Source: Magnolia sinica (Eukaryota; Streptophyta; Magnoliopsida; Magnoliales; Magnoliaceae). From it: 64,000 nt of DNA. Each line of letters begins with the position of its first letter. The first letter of the stretch is position 1. Where the stretch lies: the NCBI RefSeq assembly GCF_029962835.1, contig NC_080578.1, positions 102,279,759 to 102,343,758 on the forward strand, in the 5' to 3' direction. Under the pieces are notes generated by a model. The model saw nothing but the letters and a program-made list of their open reading frames with translations, was not told the origin of the DNA and did not search any database. Positions 34,295 to 47,435 of the stretch are shown in pieces. Both the position numbers and the translations under genes were made by a program.

Positions 34295-37200
34295 TCAATC
34301 CTGGTAAACAGGATCAGTCAGAGGCATGGACATGTCCTCTGAATCAAATTTCTCGACAAATGGTTTCAATCGATGTCCATTGACTTTAAACTCCTTGCCA
34401 TTGTCGGGATCTCTTATCTCAACGGCCCCATGCGGAGAAACAGTGACAACAATGTAAGGGCCGGTCCAACGAGATCGAAGCTTACCTGAAAAGAGATGTA
34501 ATCGAGAATTGTACAAAAGGACCTTCTGACCAGGCGTGAATGATTTTCGCAAAATATGTTGGTCATGAAATGCTTTCATCTTGTCCTTGTAAATTCTCGA
34601 ATTATCGTACGCATCATTCCGGATTTCTTCAAGTTCATTCAATTGAAGTTTGGGTAGCGAGCCAGCGTTGTCCAGATTGAAATTAAGATTTTTGATCGCC
34701 CAGTACGCTTTCTGTTCCAGCTCCACAGGCAGGTGACAAGCTTTCCCATAGACAAGTCTAAAGGGAGACATTCCAATAGGGGTTTTAAAGGTAGTACGGT
34801 ATGCCCATAAGGCATCGGTCAATCGGATTGACCAATCCTTACGATCTGGGTTAACCGTTTTCTCCAAAATGTGTTTGATCTCCCTATTGAAAATCTCAGC
34901 TTGTCCACTTGTCTGAGGATGGTATGGGGTACTCACCTTATGAGAGATACCGTATTTCTTCATTAAGCTCTCGAATGATCTATTACAAAAGTGTGAGCCC
35001 CCATCACTAATGATGGCTCGAGGCGTTCCGAATAGAGAAAGGATGTTTTCTTTTAGAAATTTAATGACCGTACGATGGTCATTAGTTCGACACGGAATCG
35101 CTTCAACCCATTTAGTAACATAGTCCACGGTGAGCAAAATATACAGATTTCCAAATGATTGGGGGAATGGTCCCATGAAATCGATGCCCCAGCAATCAAA
35201 TGCTTCAATGATAAGGATGGGATTCAAAGGCATCATATTTCGACTGGACAATGCTCCCAATTTCTGGCAACGCTCACAAGCTTTGCAAAACTCATGAGTA
35301 TCTCTGAACATATTGGGCTGATAAAAACAACATTGAAGAATTTTGACAGTAGTCTTTTTAGCAAAAAAGTGAACACCACAGGCCTGAGAGTGACAAAAGG
35401 AGATGACACTCTGATGTTCATCATATGGTACACATCTCCTTAGGATTTGGTGGGCAATATTTAAATAAGTAAGGATCATCCAGAAAAAGTTACGCACCTC
35501 GGTGAAGAATTTCTTCTTATCTTCGTAAGTCCATTGTGTCGATATGGCACCTGTAGCAAGATAATTAGCAATATCAGCGAACCAAGGTGAATGGGAGACT
35601 CGGAACAGTTGTTCATCAGGGAACATGTCGTTGATATGAGTCGCCTCAAAGGAATCAGATGTATTAAGGCGAGAAAGGTGATCGGCCACTACGTTCTCTA
35701 CTCCCTTTTATCTTTAATTTCCAAATCAAATTCTTGGAGTAGAAGGATCCATCGTATCAAACGGGGCTTAGAATCATTCTTAGAAAGAAGATACTTAAGT
35801 GCCGCATGATCTGTGTTATATAATGATCTTGGATCCGATCAAGTAGGATCTAAATTTGTCCCAAGCAAATACTACGGTTAAGAGTTCCTTTTCCGTAGTA
35901 GAGTAGTTCACTTGGGTAGGATTTAGAGTTTTGCTTGCGTAATGAATAACGTAGGGCCTCTTTTCTTTTCTCTGGCCTAAAATCGCCCTAAGAGCATAGT
36001 CAGATGCGTCGCACATAAGTTCAAAAGGAAGGCTCGATCGGGTGGTGCATGATAGGTGCGGTGGTTAACGTGCCCTTAAGCTTGGTGAAAGCTTCCGGCA
36101 TTGCTCGATCCACTCGTACGGAGCATCCTTTTGAAGAAGAGTGCATAAAGGGACGAGAGAGGAGACTAAAGTCCTTTATGAATCGCTGTAAAATCTGCGT
36201 GTCCTAAGAAGGATCGCACATCTCGATGTTCTTGGGTGGAGGTAGGTTAGAGATAAGATCGATTTTTGCCTTATCTATCTCGATTCCTTTGGACGAGATG
36301 ATATGCCCAAGGACAATTCCCTTCTGAACCATGAAATGACACTTCTCCCAATTAAGTACCAAGTTCTTTTCTTCACATCTTTTCAACACACATTTAAGAC
36401 TTTCCAAGCACTTGCTGAAAGATGGACCGTAAACAGAGAAGTCGTCCATGAAGACCTCTAGATATTGCCCCACCATATCAGAAAAGATACTAAGCATACA
36501 TCGCTGAAAGGTGGCAGGGGCATTACATAGTCCGAATGGCATCCTTCGGTAGGCAAAGGTGTCGTAGGGACATGTAAATGTGGTCTTTTCCTGGTCTTCA
36601 AGGGCTATCTCTATCTGGTTGTAGCCCGAATACCCGTCAAGGAAACTGTAATAGGAATGACCAGCTAACCTTTCCAGGATCTGATCAATGAATGGTAAAG
36701 GAAAGTGGTCTTTCCTTGTGACGGTATTCAACTTCCTGTAGTCAATGCACATTCTCCAACCAGTAGTGACTCTAGTTGGCACGAGTTCATTATTAGCATT
36801 GGCTACGATGGTGATTCCGGACTTCTTAGGGACCACTTGAGTTGGACTCACCCATTGACTATCAGATATAGGGTATATGATACCCACGTCCAATAGTTTA
36901 AGAACCTCGGCCTTAACCACTTCCTTCATGTTTGGATTTAGTCTACGTTGTGGTTGCCGAGCGGTTTTTGCATTATCCTCAAGATATATGCGGTGAGTAC
37001 AAATCGAGGGATCGATTCCCTTGAGGTCTGCTATCGTCCATCCCAAGGCTCCTTTATGCTCAATGAGAGTAGATATGAGCATACTCTCCTGTTCTTTCTC
37101 CAGGTGGGCAGAGATCACCACCGGGTATGTCTCATCTTGACCTAAATAGGTATATTTCAAATCAGAGGGCAAAGGTTTTAGGTCAAGCTTCGGCGGCTTG

Positions 37201-37520
37201 AGGTTAGACGGTAGAGGCACTACATCGGTTTGTGGCAATTCTTCAAATTGTGGCCTCCACCGGTTAACTTCAAGTACCGGTGCAGTATCAAGTAAGGCAC
37301 ACGTCTCCCTAATCATGTCATCATCAAAATCATGGGAGTGGGCCAGGCACGTCTCTAGATGGTCGGAGGATAAGGTCAGAGGTGTCGTATCTTCCACTAA
37401 AGAGTCAATCATGTTAATGTCGTGAAAATCATCATCATCCTCTAAGTTTCTGCCGTTATTGAAAAAGATGTTTAACTTCAATGTCATATTCCCAAAAGAC
37501 ATAGTCATGACACCATTCAT
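34295..37520 (-). mobile_element. Athila-like pol region: reverse transcriptase, RNase H, integrase
   Basis: The reverse transcriptase phrases are GWRMCIDYRKLN, FPLPFIDQILERLAGHSYY and FMDDFSVYG. RNase H remnants and an integrase ([28 protein letters not shown]) follow. A LTDPVYQD-type end closes it. The region is broken in a few places. Confidence 0.92.
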
Positions 37521-38039
37521 ACAATTGATAATTGCATTTGAAGTGACAAGGAATGGGCGACTAAGAATGACGGGAATCTAAGTGCTCATGTTATTGATGG
37601 GTTCGGTGTTCAGGATGATAAAATCTACAGGGTAGTAAAATCTATCAACTTATACTAACACATCCTCAATTATCCCTCTTGGTACACAAACAAAGCGATC
37701 AACAAGTTGTAATGTGGTTAAGGTGGATTTTAATTCACCCAAACCTAACTATTTGTATACCGAGTAGGGAATCAAATTTATGCTCGCCCATAAGTCAAGA
37801 AGTGTGTGCTCAATTCGGTAATTCCCGATTACATAGGGCATGGTTGGGCTAATGGGATCCTTGAATTTCTACAGCACATCTTGCTTTAGGATGACACTCA
37901 CTTTCTCAGTCAAGAAGATTTCCTTTTAAATATTTTACCGTCTTTTGGTTGTACATAAGTCTTTCAGGAATTTGGCATATAAATGTATTTGTTTTACGAC
38001 ATCAAGTAGAGGAATATTGACCTTTACTTGTTTCAACAC
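37521..38039 (-). mobile_element. Athila-like protease region (worn)
   Basis: This lies between gag and reverse transcriptase, where the aspartic protease is expected. Worn phrases typical of the region are visible on the minus strand, but I could not confirm the catalytic motif by eye. Confidence 0.5.
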
Positions 38040-39684
38040 CTATAGAATGTCCTGAGAGTTAGAGAGAGGTTTAGATGTAACCAACCATTGGAGAAATTGA
38101 GCAACTGGCTTGTCTTGAAGTTCTGGTTCCAATTCTTGTGGGGCATCACTGGATCCATCATTGTTGTCCTCTTTTGGTTCTTGAGGCTTTTCGGGCCTAA
38201 CCGGAAGAGTTTTATCAATGATCTTCCCACTCCTAAGAGTGGTGATGGATTTAGCATGCCCCATCTGATTTGAAGAGCTGGGATCATTATTCTCGTACTG
38301 CAGTTTAGGATTGGGGAGAGGTTGTGCAGGAAGCACCCCCTTTTCTATAACCGTCATACAAGAATCTATCTTTTGCATAAAATCTATGATTCCCCGCATT
38401 GCCTGAGCCAGCTCTTGTATGGGATTTTGAACCGGTTCCTCTTGAGGTTTCACTTGATTTGGATTTTGATTGAAGAAACCTGGAGGAGTCGCCATTTGTC
38501 CATTCCTCCAACTAAAGTTTGGAGGATTTTTCCAGCCAGGATTGTATGTGTTGGAGTTAGGTCCAGTAAAAGGTCTTTGATAGTTGTTTACTGCATTGGC
38601 TTGTTCATTCAACACTCCTCGAAAGACGGGTATTGTAGGACAGTGTTCAGTTGTGTGAATGTTGCAATCACAGATGCCGCAAACAATTTCATTGACCTTA
38701 TCCTTCTTTCCTTCCATGGCCTCAACTTTCCTTATGAGCGTAGTCACTTTACACTTGAGATCATCCTCTTCTTTCAAGAGATATAATCCACCTTTCTCCT
38801 TTAATTGAGTCAGCCTAGACGTGGTGTTCGCCATTGGGTAATAGTCCCATGATTGTGTTTTTTCAGCGAGACTATCGAGGTAATCCCATACCTCGTCAAT
38901 ATCTTTGTTGATGAACTCTCCATTACACATTGTCTCGACCATTTGGCGCATGGAAGATATCAATCCATCATAGAAAAAATTTGTAATGCGCCACGTTTCA
39001 AATCCGTGTTGTGGGCATGAACTGACCAAATCTTTGAACCTTTCCCAACATTGGAAGAATGTTTCATCTTCCTTTTGGGCAAAGTTCATGATCGCTTTCG
39101 AGGGTAATCGTTTTATGATGTGGGAAGAATTTTTTTATGAATTCCCTCTGCATATCGTTCCATGTGCCAATGGATCTAGGACGCAGTGAATGTAACCACG
39201 TCTTAGCTTTCTCTTTTAAGGAAAAAGGAAAGAGTTTCAGCCTAATTGTATCCTCAGATACATTAGGAAAACATAATGTAGCTATAATCTCATCGAACTC
39301 TTTCAAATGTAAATATGGACTTTCTGATTCAAGTCCATGGAATTTGGGAAGGAGTTGGATAACTCCTGGCTTGATGTCCATTTGTCCCGTGTTTTCAGGA
39401 AAAATCATGCATGAGGGCATACTCACTCCCGCCGGTTGTAGATAATCTCGTAAAGTACGAGGCGGGGGTGATTGAGGCACCTCGTTCTCATCTTGGGTAT
39501 CCTCCACCCTGGGTGGAAGTAGAGGAGGTTGGTCTTCAGCCATAACCTCAGTTAACTCAGGGAATTTCGAGCGGTGTCTAATCCTGCGATGGATAGTCAA
39601 CCCCTCAACCAATCCTCCTTCAGTCAAGAGACATCGAGTATTGTTACGGGCCCACTTGGGCATGAAAACACTCGCAGCCCTCAA
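38040..39684 (-). mobile_element. Athila-like gag region
   Basis: The capsid-type core has SPYLHLKEFDEIIATLCFPN and RLKLFPFSLKEKAKTWLHSL. A retrotransposon-gag helical part (FFQCWERFKDLVSSCPQHGF) follows. A CGICDCNIHTTEHCP zinc-knuckle-like stretch comes next, then a proline/asparagine-rich tail. About one break is evident. Confidence 0.92.
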
Positions 39685-40390
39685 TTAAAAACCTAATCCT
39701 AAGAAAGGAAAAGAAAATCTAGAAAGAAAGAGAGAGTTGGAAAGAAATTACCAAATTGGAGTCCTGAGTTAAAACCTGCAAAATACAATAAGTTAGACTT
39801 TTAAAAAGAGAAGAACAATCCCTTAAAAGAAAGATAGAAGTGAACTAGCTTCTAAAAGAAAGAATTCCTAAAAGAAAATGAAAATTTCTAAGATAAATTA
39901 GGAGAGTCTTAAACTAGAAAGTAAATTACTAAAAGAGAATTGAAAAATAGAAAGTAGGGAAGGAGCTTACCGAATTAGAGATTTCTATCTTAAAGGCCTA
40001 CAAAATAGGAAGGTTAGTTTCTAAACAAAAATTCTAAAAATAAATTAGGAGACAAATTAGATTTAAAAGAGTTAAAATTAGAAAGTTACTAAAACAAGAA
40101 TAGAAAGTTAAATAAGAAATAACCTAGTTTCTATTTCTTACAGATAAGAGGATACTAGAATTAGAAAATTTCTAAGATTTAAACCTTAATTCTAAAAGGT
40201 AGAAAAAGTAAAGAATTTAGGAAAGAATTACCAATTTAGAAGTTTATGTCAGGATCCTACAAAACAGGAAACAAGTTAGTTCTAAAAATCAAATAGAAAT
40301 AAAAATCTAAAACTAAAGTTAATAAAATCTTAATCTCAAACTAATTCTAAAACTAATTAATTTCAAAGAATCGTAACCGTCAATCCCCGG
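39685..40390 (-). repeat. A-rich 5' leader with three degenerate tandem repeats
   Basis: Three blocks of roughly 240 bp (near 39750, 39965 and 40225 in plus coordinates) each pair a TTACCAATT/TTACCGAATT-type phrase with CCTACAAAATAGGAA-type sequence and AGTTAGTTTCTAAA. The leader is very A-rich on the plus strand and has no coding frame. Confidence 0.65.
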
Positions 40391-40410
40391 CAACGGCGCC
40401 AAAAACTTGT
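40391..40410 (-). promoter_or_regulatory. Primer binding site of the Athila-like element
   Basis: On the minus strand TGGCGCCGTTGCCGGGGATT lies a few bases inside the 5' LTR. This is the classic plant gypsy/Athila primer site (tRNA-Asp type in that group). Confidence 0.88.
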
Positions 40411-40417
40411 TCACACC

Positions 40418-42602
40418 CCAAGTATATGGTTGTGATGTAGTAATAAACTCGGTAAGACCGAGGTCGAATCCACAGGGACTGATACTTGTACGTTATCTGA
40501 AACCAAGTAGAACTAGAACTAGACTAAGATGTGATCTAAACCAAATAGAATTTTAAGGAATAATTGTGGATTAATTATCTAAAACTTTAAGGAATTCAGA
40601 GGAAGGAAATTAAGGATTCAGAGGATCCACTTGTAGAGATCAGGGAGATCTTATGCCTGCATCAGAAATCATGAAATTTAACTAGACTTCCTTTGATATA
40701 GTTTTCAAGAGGTGAATGGTATATGAATTAGAATGGATTCTATCATCTAACCATGCCCAGGAGACAAAGCCAACAACAGGATTAAACTAATTACCAACCA
40801 ATCAACAATGTATGAGGATCAGGAAGGGTACTGTCATCCTACCATGCCCATGGAGCAATGATGAACAACAGGGCTTCCTGACTTCATAAACATAAAAAGG
40901 GGAAAGAAATATTCAGAGCCATTGCAAACCCATTGTAATTTCAGTCACAACAGACCATTAAAGACTAAGAAAAATATTCCTTATAATCATCACTAAATCA
41001 AATTCAGTTTATGAAATTTAAAGGCACAAAGTAAAATCTCCCATCACGCCACAAGCTTCACCCCTTAGCCCTAGCTAAGGGGTTTAGCCACACATGAATG
41101 GGCTAAAATAAATAACTAAACAAAAGAAAAAGGGAAAGAAAAGAACAAGAAGGAAGAAGAGAGAAAAACCACTTCTCGTTTACACCAGAGAGATCCCTTC
41201 AAACGTCCCCAAAACGAGCGCTGATCTCCTCTCTTTTCTTCTGTTCGGTAGCTGTCCCACGGTCCAGCAGAAAACGCACCCACCTGCTGCTCCCTGTCTT
41301 CTTCTTTCACTTTTCTTCCTTTCTTCCTTTTCTTCCTCACGTTCAAAACCCAAGACCGAGCACACCTTCCTCCTCTCTTTCACACGCTCCTTATAGAGCT
41401 GTCCTCCGAGAGTCCTACCGGAAATAGGGTGCGGAGATACTCCTTACGCAGCCAGGATGCAACAGCGTGCGCAGCAACGCAAAAGGCGTTGGTTTGGCCT
41501 CAATTTGGGAGGCTTGCCGTCCAGTAAACTCAAAACTGACTTCTTGGCTAGGGTCATTCCTGGCTTGGTCATCATCTAGACGGTTTGGATCACCAATCCG
41601 ATCACAGGCAGTGGCCCACAATCGGCCGAAATTTTTGGATTTCCCAGACGCGAAAATAGGGTGCGTAGTACTTACGCTGTACTGATGGTGGGGCCCACTT
41701 CACTGTCTTTTTAGAAAATCCAAGCCGTCCACTGCGTTCTACTTGAAAAACCAGGTGGGAAGCACTATTTTTTGACCAAATTCTATGTGGCCCACGTTAT
41801 CTTTCAAGTCACCGTCCGTTTTCTGTTTAGACGATCAAAACCCAATCTACGATTACATTGTAAAATTTCTCCATCTAGGCCCGAGTGGCATGAACCATAT
41901 TATTCTCCTGGACGGTCCGGATTTGTCATCTGGAGAGCGAGTGGGGCCCACTACCGAAAAACGGACGGACGCTGTCCGTCCGCTGTTGCTGCGGGCGAAG
42001 AAGGAGGGTCAGCCCTGTTTTGACTGGGCTGACCGTCCGGTGCGGCTCGGCTGGTGTGTGTGCTGTGCACATGCACTGTATGATGTGGGTCCTAGGTGAT
42101 GTATTCGAGAAATCCACTCCATCCATCCACTTCCTCCTTTAAATTAAGACGTTGAGCCCAGGACTGAAGCGTATCCAAAGATCAGGTGGGCCCCATATCA
42201 CTATTTGATAGGCTGATCTGTCCATTGGGGCACTTTCACAGTGATCCAGGAGCTGCAATTTTACGTGTATGGTTCATTTATGGTACTCGGGCGATGTATG
42301 AATTTTCGAGCTGAACGGATGGTGGGAACCCTGTGATCTTGCATTCTGGACACTTTTCAGGCCACTTGAGCTTCAATTTCTCGATTTTCTTGGATCTCTG
42401 GCGTTGATCTTGGTCCCCTGGAGTCCATCCCATGCTTTGGTGTCATCAGAGCGTTAAATCCATGCTTTAAGCATCCTTTTTCAGTCCATGCTCGTAAATA
42501 CACTCTATATCACAAACACAATTAAATCAGGCCATTAAACGGTATCATGCTTGTAAAACTATGCAGCAACTGGGTCTGATATGCAATATTTGACCCTCAA
42601 CA
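40418..42602 (-). repeat. 5' LTR of the Athila-like element
   Basis: This 2185-bp LTR pairs with 30735-32927. Most differences are scattered, but two patches (about 41640-41690 and 42420-42455) differ strongly. The second patch resembles the LTR of the element at 60099. Confidence 0.93.
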
Positions 42603-42619
42603 ATGGTATTTGAAGTGAA

Positions 42620-43424
42620 CCTTTTTTCTTTTTTTTTGGAGAAGGAAAATTATATTCAATGGGGAACCACAGAGGCTTCATAGTAGGTACAATTTTAGGT
42701 AGGGCCCCATGAAAAAAGAGCTAGGGCCCTCCTATCATATGAGGAAAAAATAAAAGACTTCCCATAGGTTGCCTAGGCCTACTCTATCCAGAAATAGTAG
42801 ACCCCGCACAATTGGCGGGAGATCCGCGAACGAGTTGAAAAGGAGGTCCATCTGGCTTTCACTTCCCATACGGGCAAGGCTATTTGCAACAGAGTTGGCC
42901 TCTCTAGGGGTGTGGGAGATCTAGACCTCCATGTTACACATGACGGCCTCGATTCTCGCCTTCCAGTACCACATGGGCCAAGGAGTGTTGTTACTAAAGA
43001 GAGTCTTCGATCACCATCAAGGTAGAGTCGCTAGCCACCTCCACTTTACCATAACCGAGCCAATCACACAGGGCCAACCCATTTAGAATTGCCCTTATTT
43101 CAGCTATGGAATTGGAACCGAAACCGTGGCCATTAGAGAAGGCAAATAGGGCTTCCCCTTTACAGTTTCTCCCGATTCCACCCCTCCAGATTGGCCCAGG
43201 TTCCCTCTTGATAACCCGTCCACGTTAAGCTTGATCCACCCCTATTTGGGTCTTGCCCATATGACGATTTCAACATGGGGCAGCTTGGGAGAAGGCATTT
43301 TGATACCCAAAAAGTTGAGCAGTTGGACCCATGCTCTTTTAAGCCTATTAAGAAAAGGCAAAAGGGGACTAATGAGAGTAATCCAGGCGTGAATCCCTTT
43401 GATAATCCTTGAAGCGCACATATC
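42620..43424 (-). mobile_element. LINE 3' fragment in the older copia element
   Basis: A T-rich tail (42620-42638) is followed on the minus strand by worn RNase H remnants and, upstream, WIKLNVDG-like sequence near 43230. The 5' end lies close to 43424, where copia sequence resumes. Confidence 0.65.
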
Positions 43425-43532
43425 GAAGCATATCAACACAATGCCTTGGGTACTAAACAGTGGGGCTACATGTCACATTTGTAAGGATCGAAACATGTTT
43501 GCCTCCTATCAAGCTGTAAGGGATGAACAAGT
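43425..43532 (+). mobile_element. Older copia element: protease fragment
   Basis: The plus strand reads the copia protease signature region (MPWVLNSGATCHICKDRNMF). It is then cut by the LTR at 43533. It fits the same older copia as 30540-30734 and 50705-50785. Confidence 0.75.
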
Positions 43533-44111
43533 ATTTATAAATACCTTGAATCCAAAAGGTTCTCTTGAATCTACAAGAGAAAATTTTCGAATTCTCGAGA
43601 GAAAAAAATTTCTAAGAAATTTTATTGATAAATTGATAGATAGATTCCTCCTTTAAAATGAGTTTAACATCCTTAAAAAATCCTACACAAACCCTAAAAC
43701 ATAATTAAAAGATTCCTAATCAAATAAGGAAATAAATTCTGAAAATCGTGCAAAATTTCACCATCTGTCGACATGTCGGGTCAACAGGTCGAAACAACCA
43801 AAAAGTGTATAAAGATTTAAACCAAAAATTCTGTGATTTTTAACCTGTCGACTCGATCTGTCAACCTATCAAACAGTATTTCAGCCTATCTAAACTGGCA
43901 GAAATCAGCCAATAAGTAATCTAAAAAAGTATTTCGAACTGTCTAAATTGGTAGAAATCAACCAACAAGTAATATGAAATTTCTGACAAAATTTTGACCT
44001 GTCGACCGCAAAGGTCAACCTGTCGAAACTATGCTGAATTTTGTCAATTTCTCCTTAGGCTTCTTCTGGTCCATGTGTGTTAGGAACGTACTTGATCCAT
44101 GTCCTGCATCA
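43533..44111 (-). repeat. 3' LTR of that element, left end cut
   Basis: It aligns to 47070-47435 plus 50582-50704. It ends CTGCATCA in plus writing. The TGATGAAGTC end present in the other LTR is missing here, where copia sequence abuts. Confidence 0.7.
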
Positions 44112-44159
44112 GACCCCTCCACTTGAAAAAAAAAAACCTCATCTTCGAGTTCTTCAAAG

Positions 44160-45658
<1,499 letters not shown>

Positions 45659-45659
45659 T

Positions 45660-47030
45660 GCTCACCTACGCACCTATGCACATGCGTACCTCTAGAAGAT
45701 TAAGAACAAAAGCAATACCACTGATTTTCTTAAGGATCAAAACAGGGACTAATTGTCTTCTTACTTACCAACTTGTTATACGCCACAGTTAGAAACTTTT
45801 CCTTATGCAGGTGAACTATCACATCATCATTCACTTAAAACACCTTCAGGCAATGTTTATTAACATATTCCTTGTACTTAATGAAACTGGCACAACACAT
45901 GTACTTATGCTCTCCTTGACCCTTATGGATCAGTTCCACCTCTTATGGCTTCAAGATCCTGCATTTTTTATGATAATATGGACGATTAGGCAAACTTGCT
46001 CCTAGGATAAGATTAATGTGGTTTTGTAGATCTTGTGGGAGGCAATTCCCTTTTAACTGATGCATCTACATCTCCCGACTCCTCAGATTGTTTGACGAAA
46101 TCCTGTTTGGTTATGAGAGACTGTCTCTCCACTTTAGAAGTCTTGGGTTGGTTCTCCATTGCCATAGGGACCACATATACTCCACTGATGAATCTGTCAG
46201 CCTGTTACGACTCCAGCTCGACTAAGTCACCTCTTTCCTTCAAATAATGGGAGTTCTCTGCATAACCCCTCAATGATTAGCTATCTTTGCATCTTGCCAA
46301 TAAACAATAGGATTTATCTAATAACCCCCCACTGATCGGCTATCCTATAACAAATTTGGTTTTGTTGGAATAATACATTATCGTAATCTTGAGGGAGAAA
46401 TCGCATGCACAATTGCTTCATCCGCGACCACGTGTGGATTGACGCCTTCGTCTGTCTAATCGTCTCGAGATGAAGTTATTCTCACCAAATCAAAGCTCTG
46501 CCCTTCAACTTGTAATCCACAAGTTTAATTTTCTTCTCTTATGTGATGTCCATGTAGTCAAAGAAATGTTTGACTTCAAGTTGCCAATCGAGGAAGTCCT
46601 CAATGTGGAGTTGGCCGTTAAAATTAAGAAGATCGACTTTCATCCTGAATTCTCAATCTATCTGATCTATCTGAACAATACCTCATCCGGGATGTTGGGG
46701 AATCATGTCGCTAGATCCCACCTTCTTGGGTGTGATTTTTCGATTCACCGCAAACATCATCATATGATCCCACGATTATGAATTTCAACGCCTACCAGGG
46801 GCAAATCACTGTCACGAACATGGAGCTGCCCTAGGGCCTCCATCATGCAATCGATGACAGCCTGCAGCCCTTACATGACTTGACGAGTTTCTGGTTGCAC
46901 TGCTTCTAAAGTCGTCATTATTAAAGGAAAATTCCCTGGAGCACCATCCATTGGAATGTTGCCCGACCCCTCGTTAGAAGCCATAGATTCAAGGAGAAAT
47001 CCTCACTTGATACCACTTAGCACAGGGAAG
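45660..47030 (-). mobile_element. Worn internal (gag-side) region of the LTR element
   Basis: Minus-strand translation from about 46983 begins MASNEGSGNIPMDGAP and stays gag-like for a short way. The rest (45700-46400) gives only weak, broken similarity. The plus-strand frames here are unlikely to be genes. Confidence 0.45.
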
Positions 47031-47034
47031 GACA

Positions 47035-47435
47035 TGATGAAGTCAATCACCATATTCCTCGATCGATAAATACCTTGAATCCACAAGAGAAAATTCTCGA
47101 ATCCATGAGAGATAAAAAATTAAAAATTAAAATTATTGATAGATTAATAAATAGATTTCTCATAAAAATGAGTTTAACATCATTAAATAACCCTAAACAA
47201 ACCCTAACGTAATCAAAAGAATCTTAATCAAATAAGGAAACAATTTCCAAAACTCATGCAAAATTTCATCGTCTGTCAACCTAATTGAGTAGACAAGATG
47301 AAACAGCCATAAAGTGTCCAAGATTTAAAATGAAAATTTTTTGATTTTCAACTTGTCAACCCAATCTATCAAATAGTATTACGACCTATTTAAACTGGGA
47401 GAAATTAGCTAACAAGCAATCTAGAATTTCTAGCG
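47035..47435 (-). repeat. 5' LTR of the LTR element, left part
   Basis: It starts TGATGAAGTC in plus writing and aligns to 43533 onward. It is interrupted by a LINE at 47436 and resumes at 50582-50704, ending CCTACATTA. Confidence 0.68.

Larger units (their letters stand above)
30735..42602 (-). mobile_element. Athila-like Ty3/gypsy LTR retrotransposon, structurally complete
   Basis: This 11.9-kb element lies on the minus strand. It has two ~2.2-kb LTRs, a primer site, gag and pol in order, and a perfect 5-bp target duplication ATGGT (30730-30734 and 42603-42607). Long LTRs, gag phrases LPKFHGLESESPYLHLKEF and integrase phrases [19 protein letters not shown] place it in the Athila group. The LTRs differ by about 2-3% by eye, mostly single changes, so it is among the younger insertions here. 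The coding region has an estimated three to six breaks. No env-like frame is seen between pol and the 3' LTR. It sits inside an older copia element. Confidence 0.93.

Noticed and set aside
35591-36180. Plus-strand frames opposite the Athila-like pol
   Set aside because: They are antisense shadows of the pol region.
46035-46781. Plus-strand frames of 70-100 codons near 46000-46800
   Set aside because: The minus strand better fits a worn gag region beside a primer site. The plus frames have no recognisable domain.
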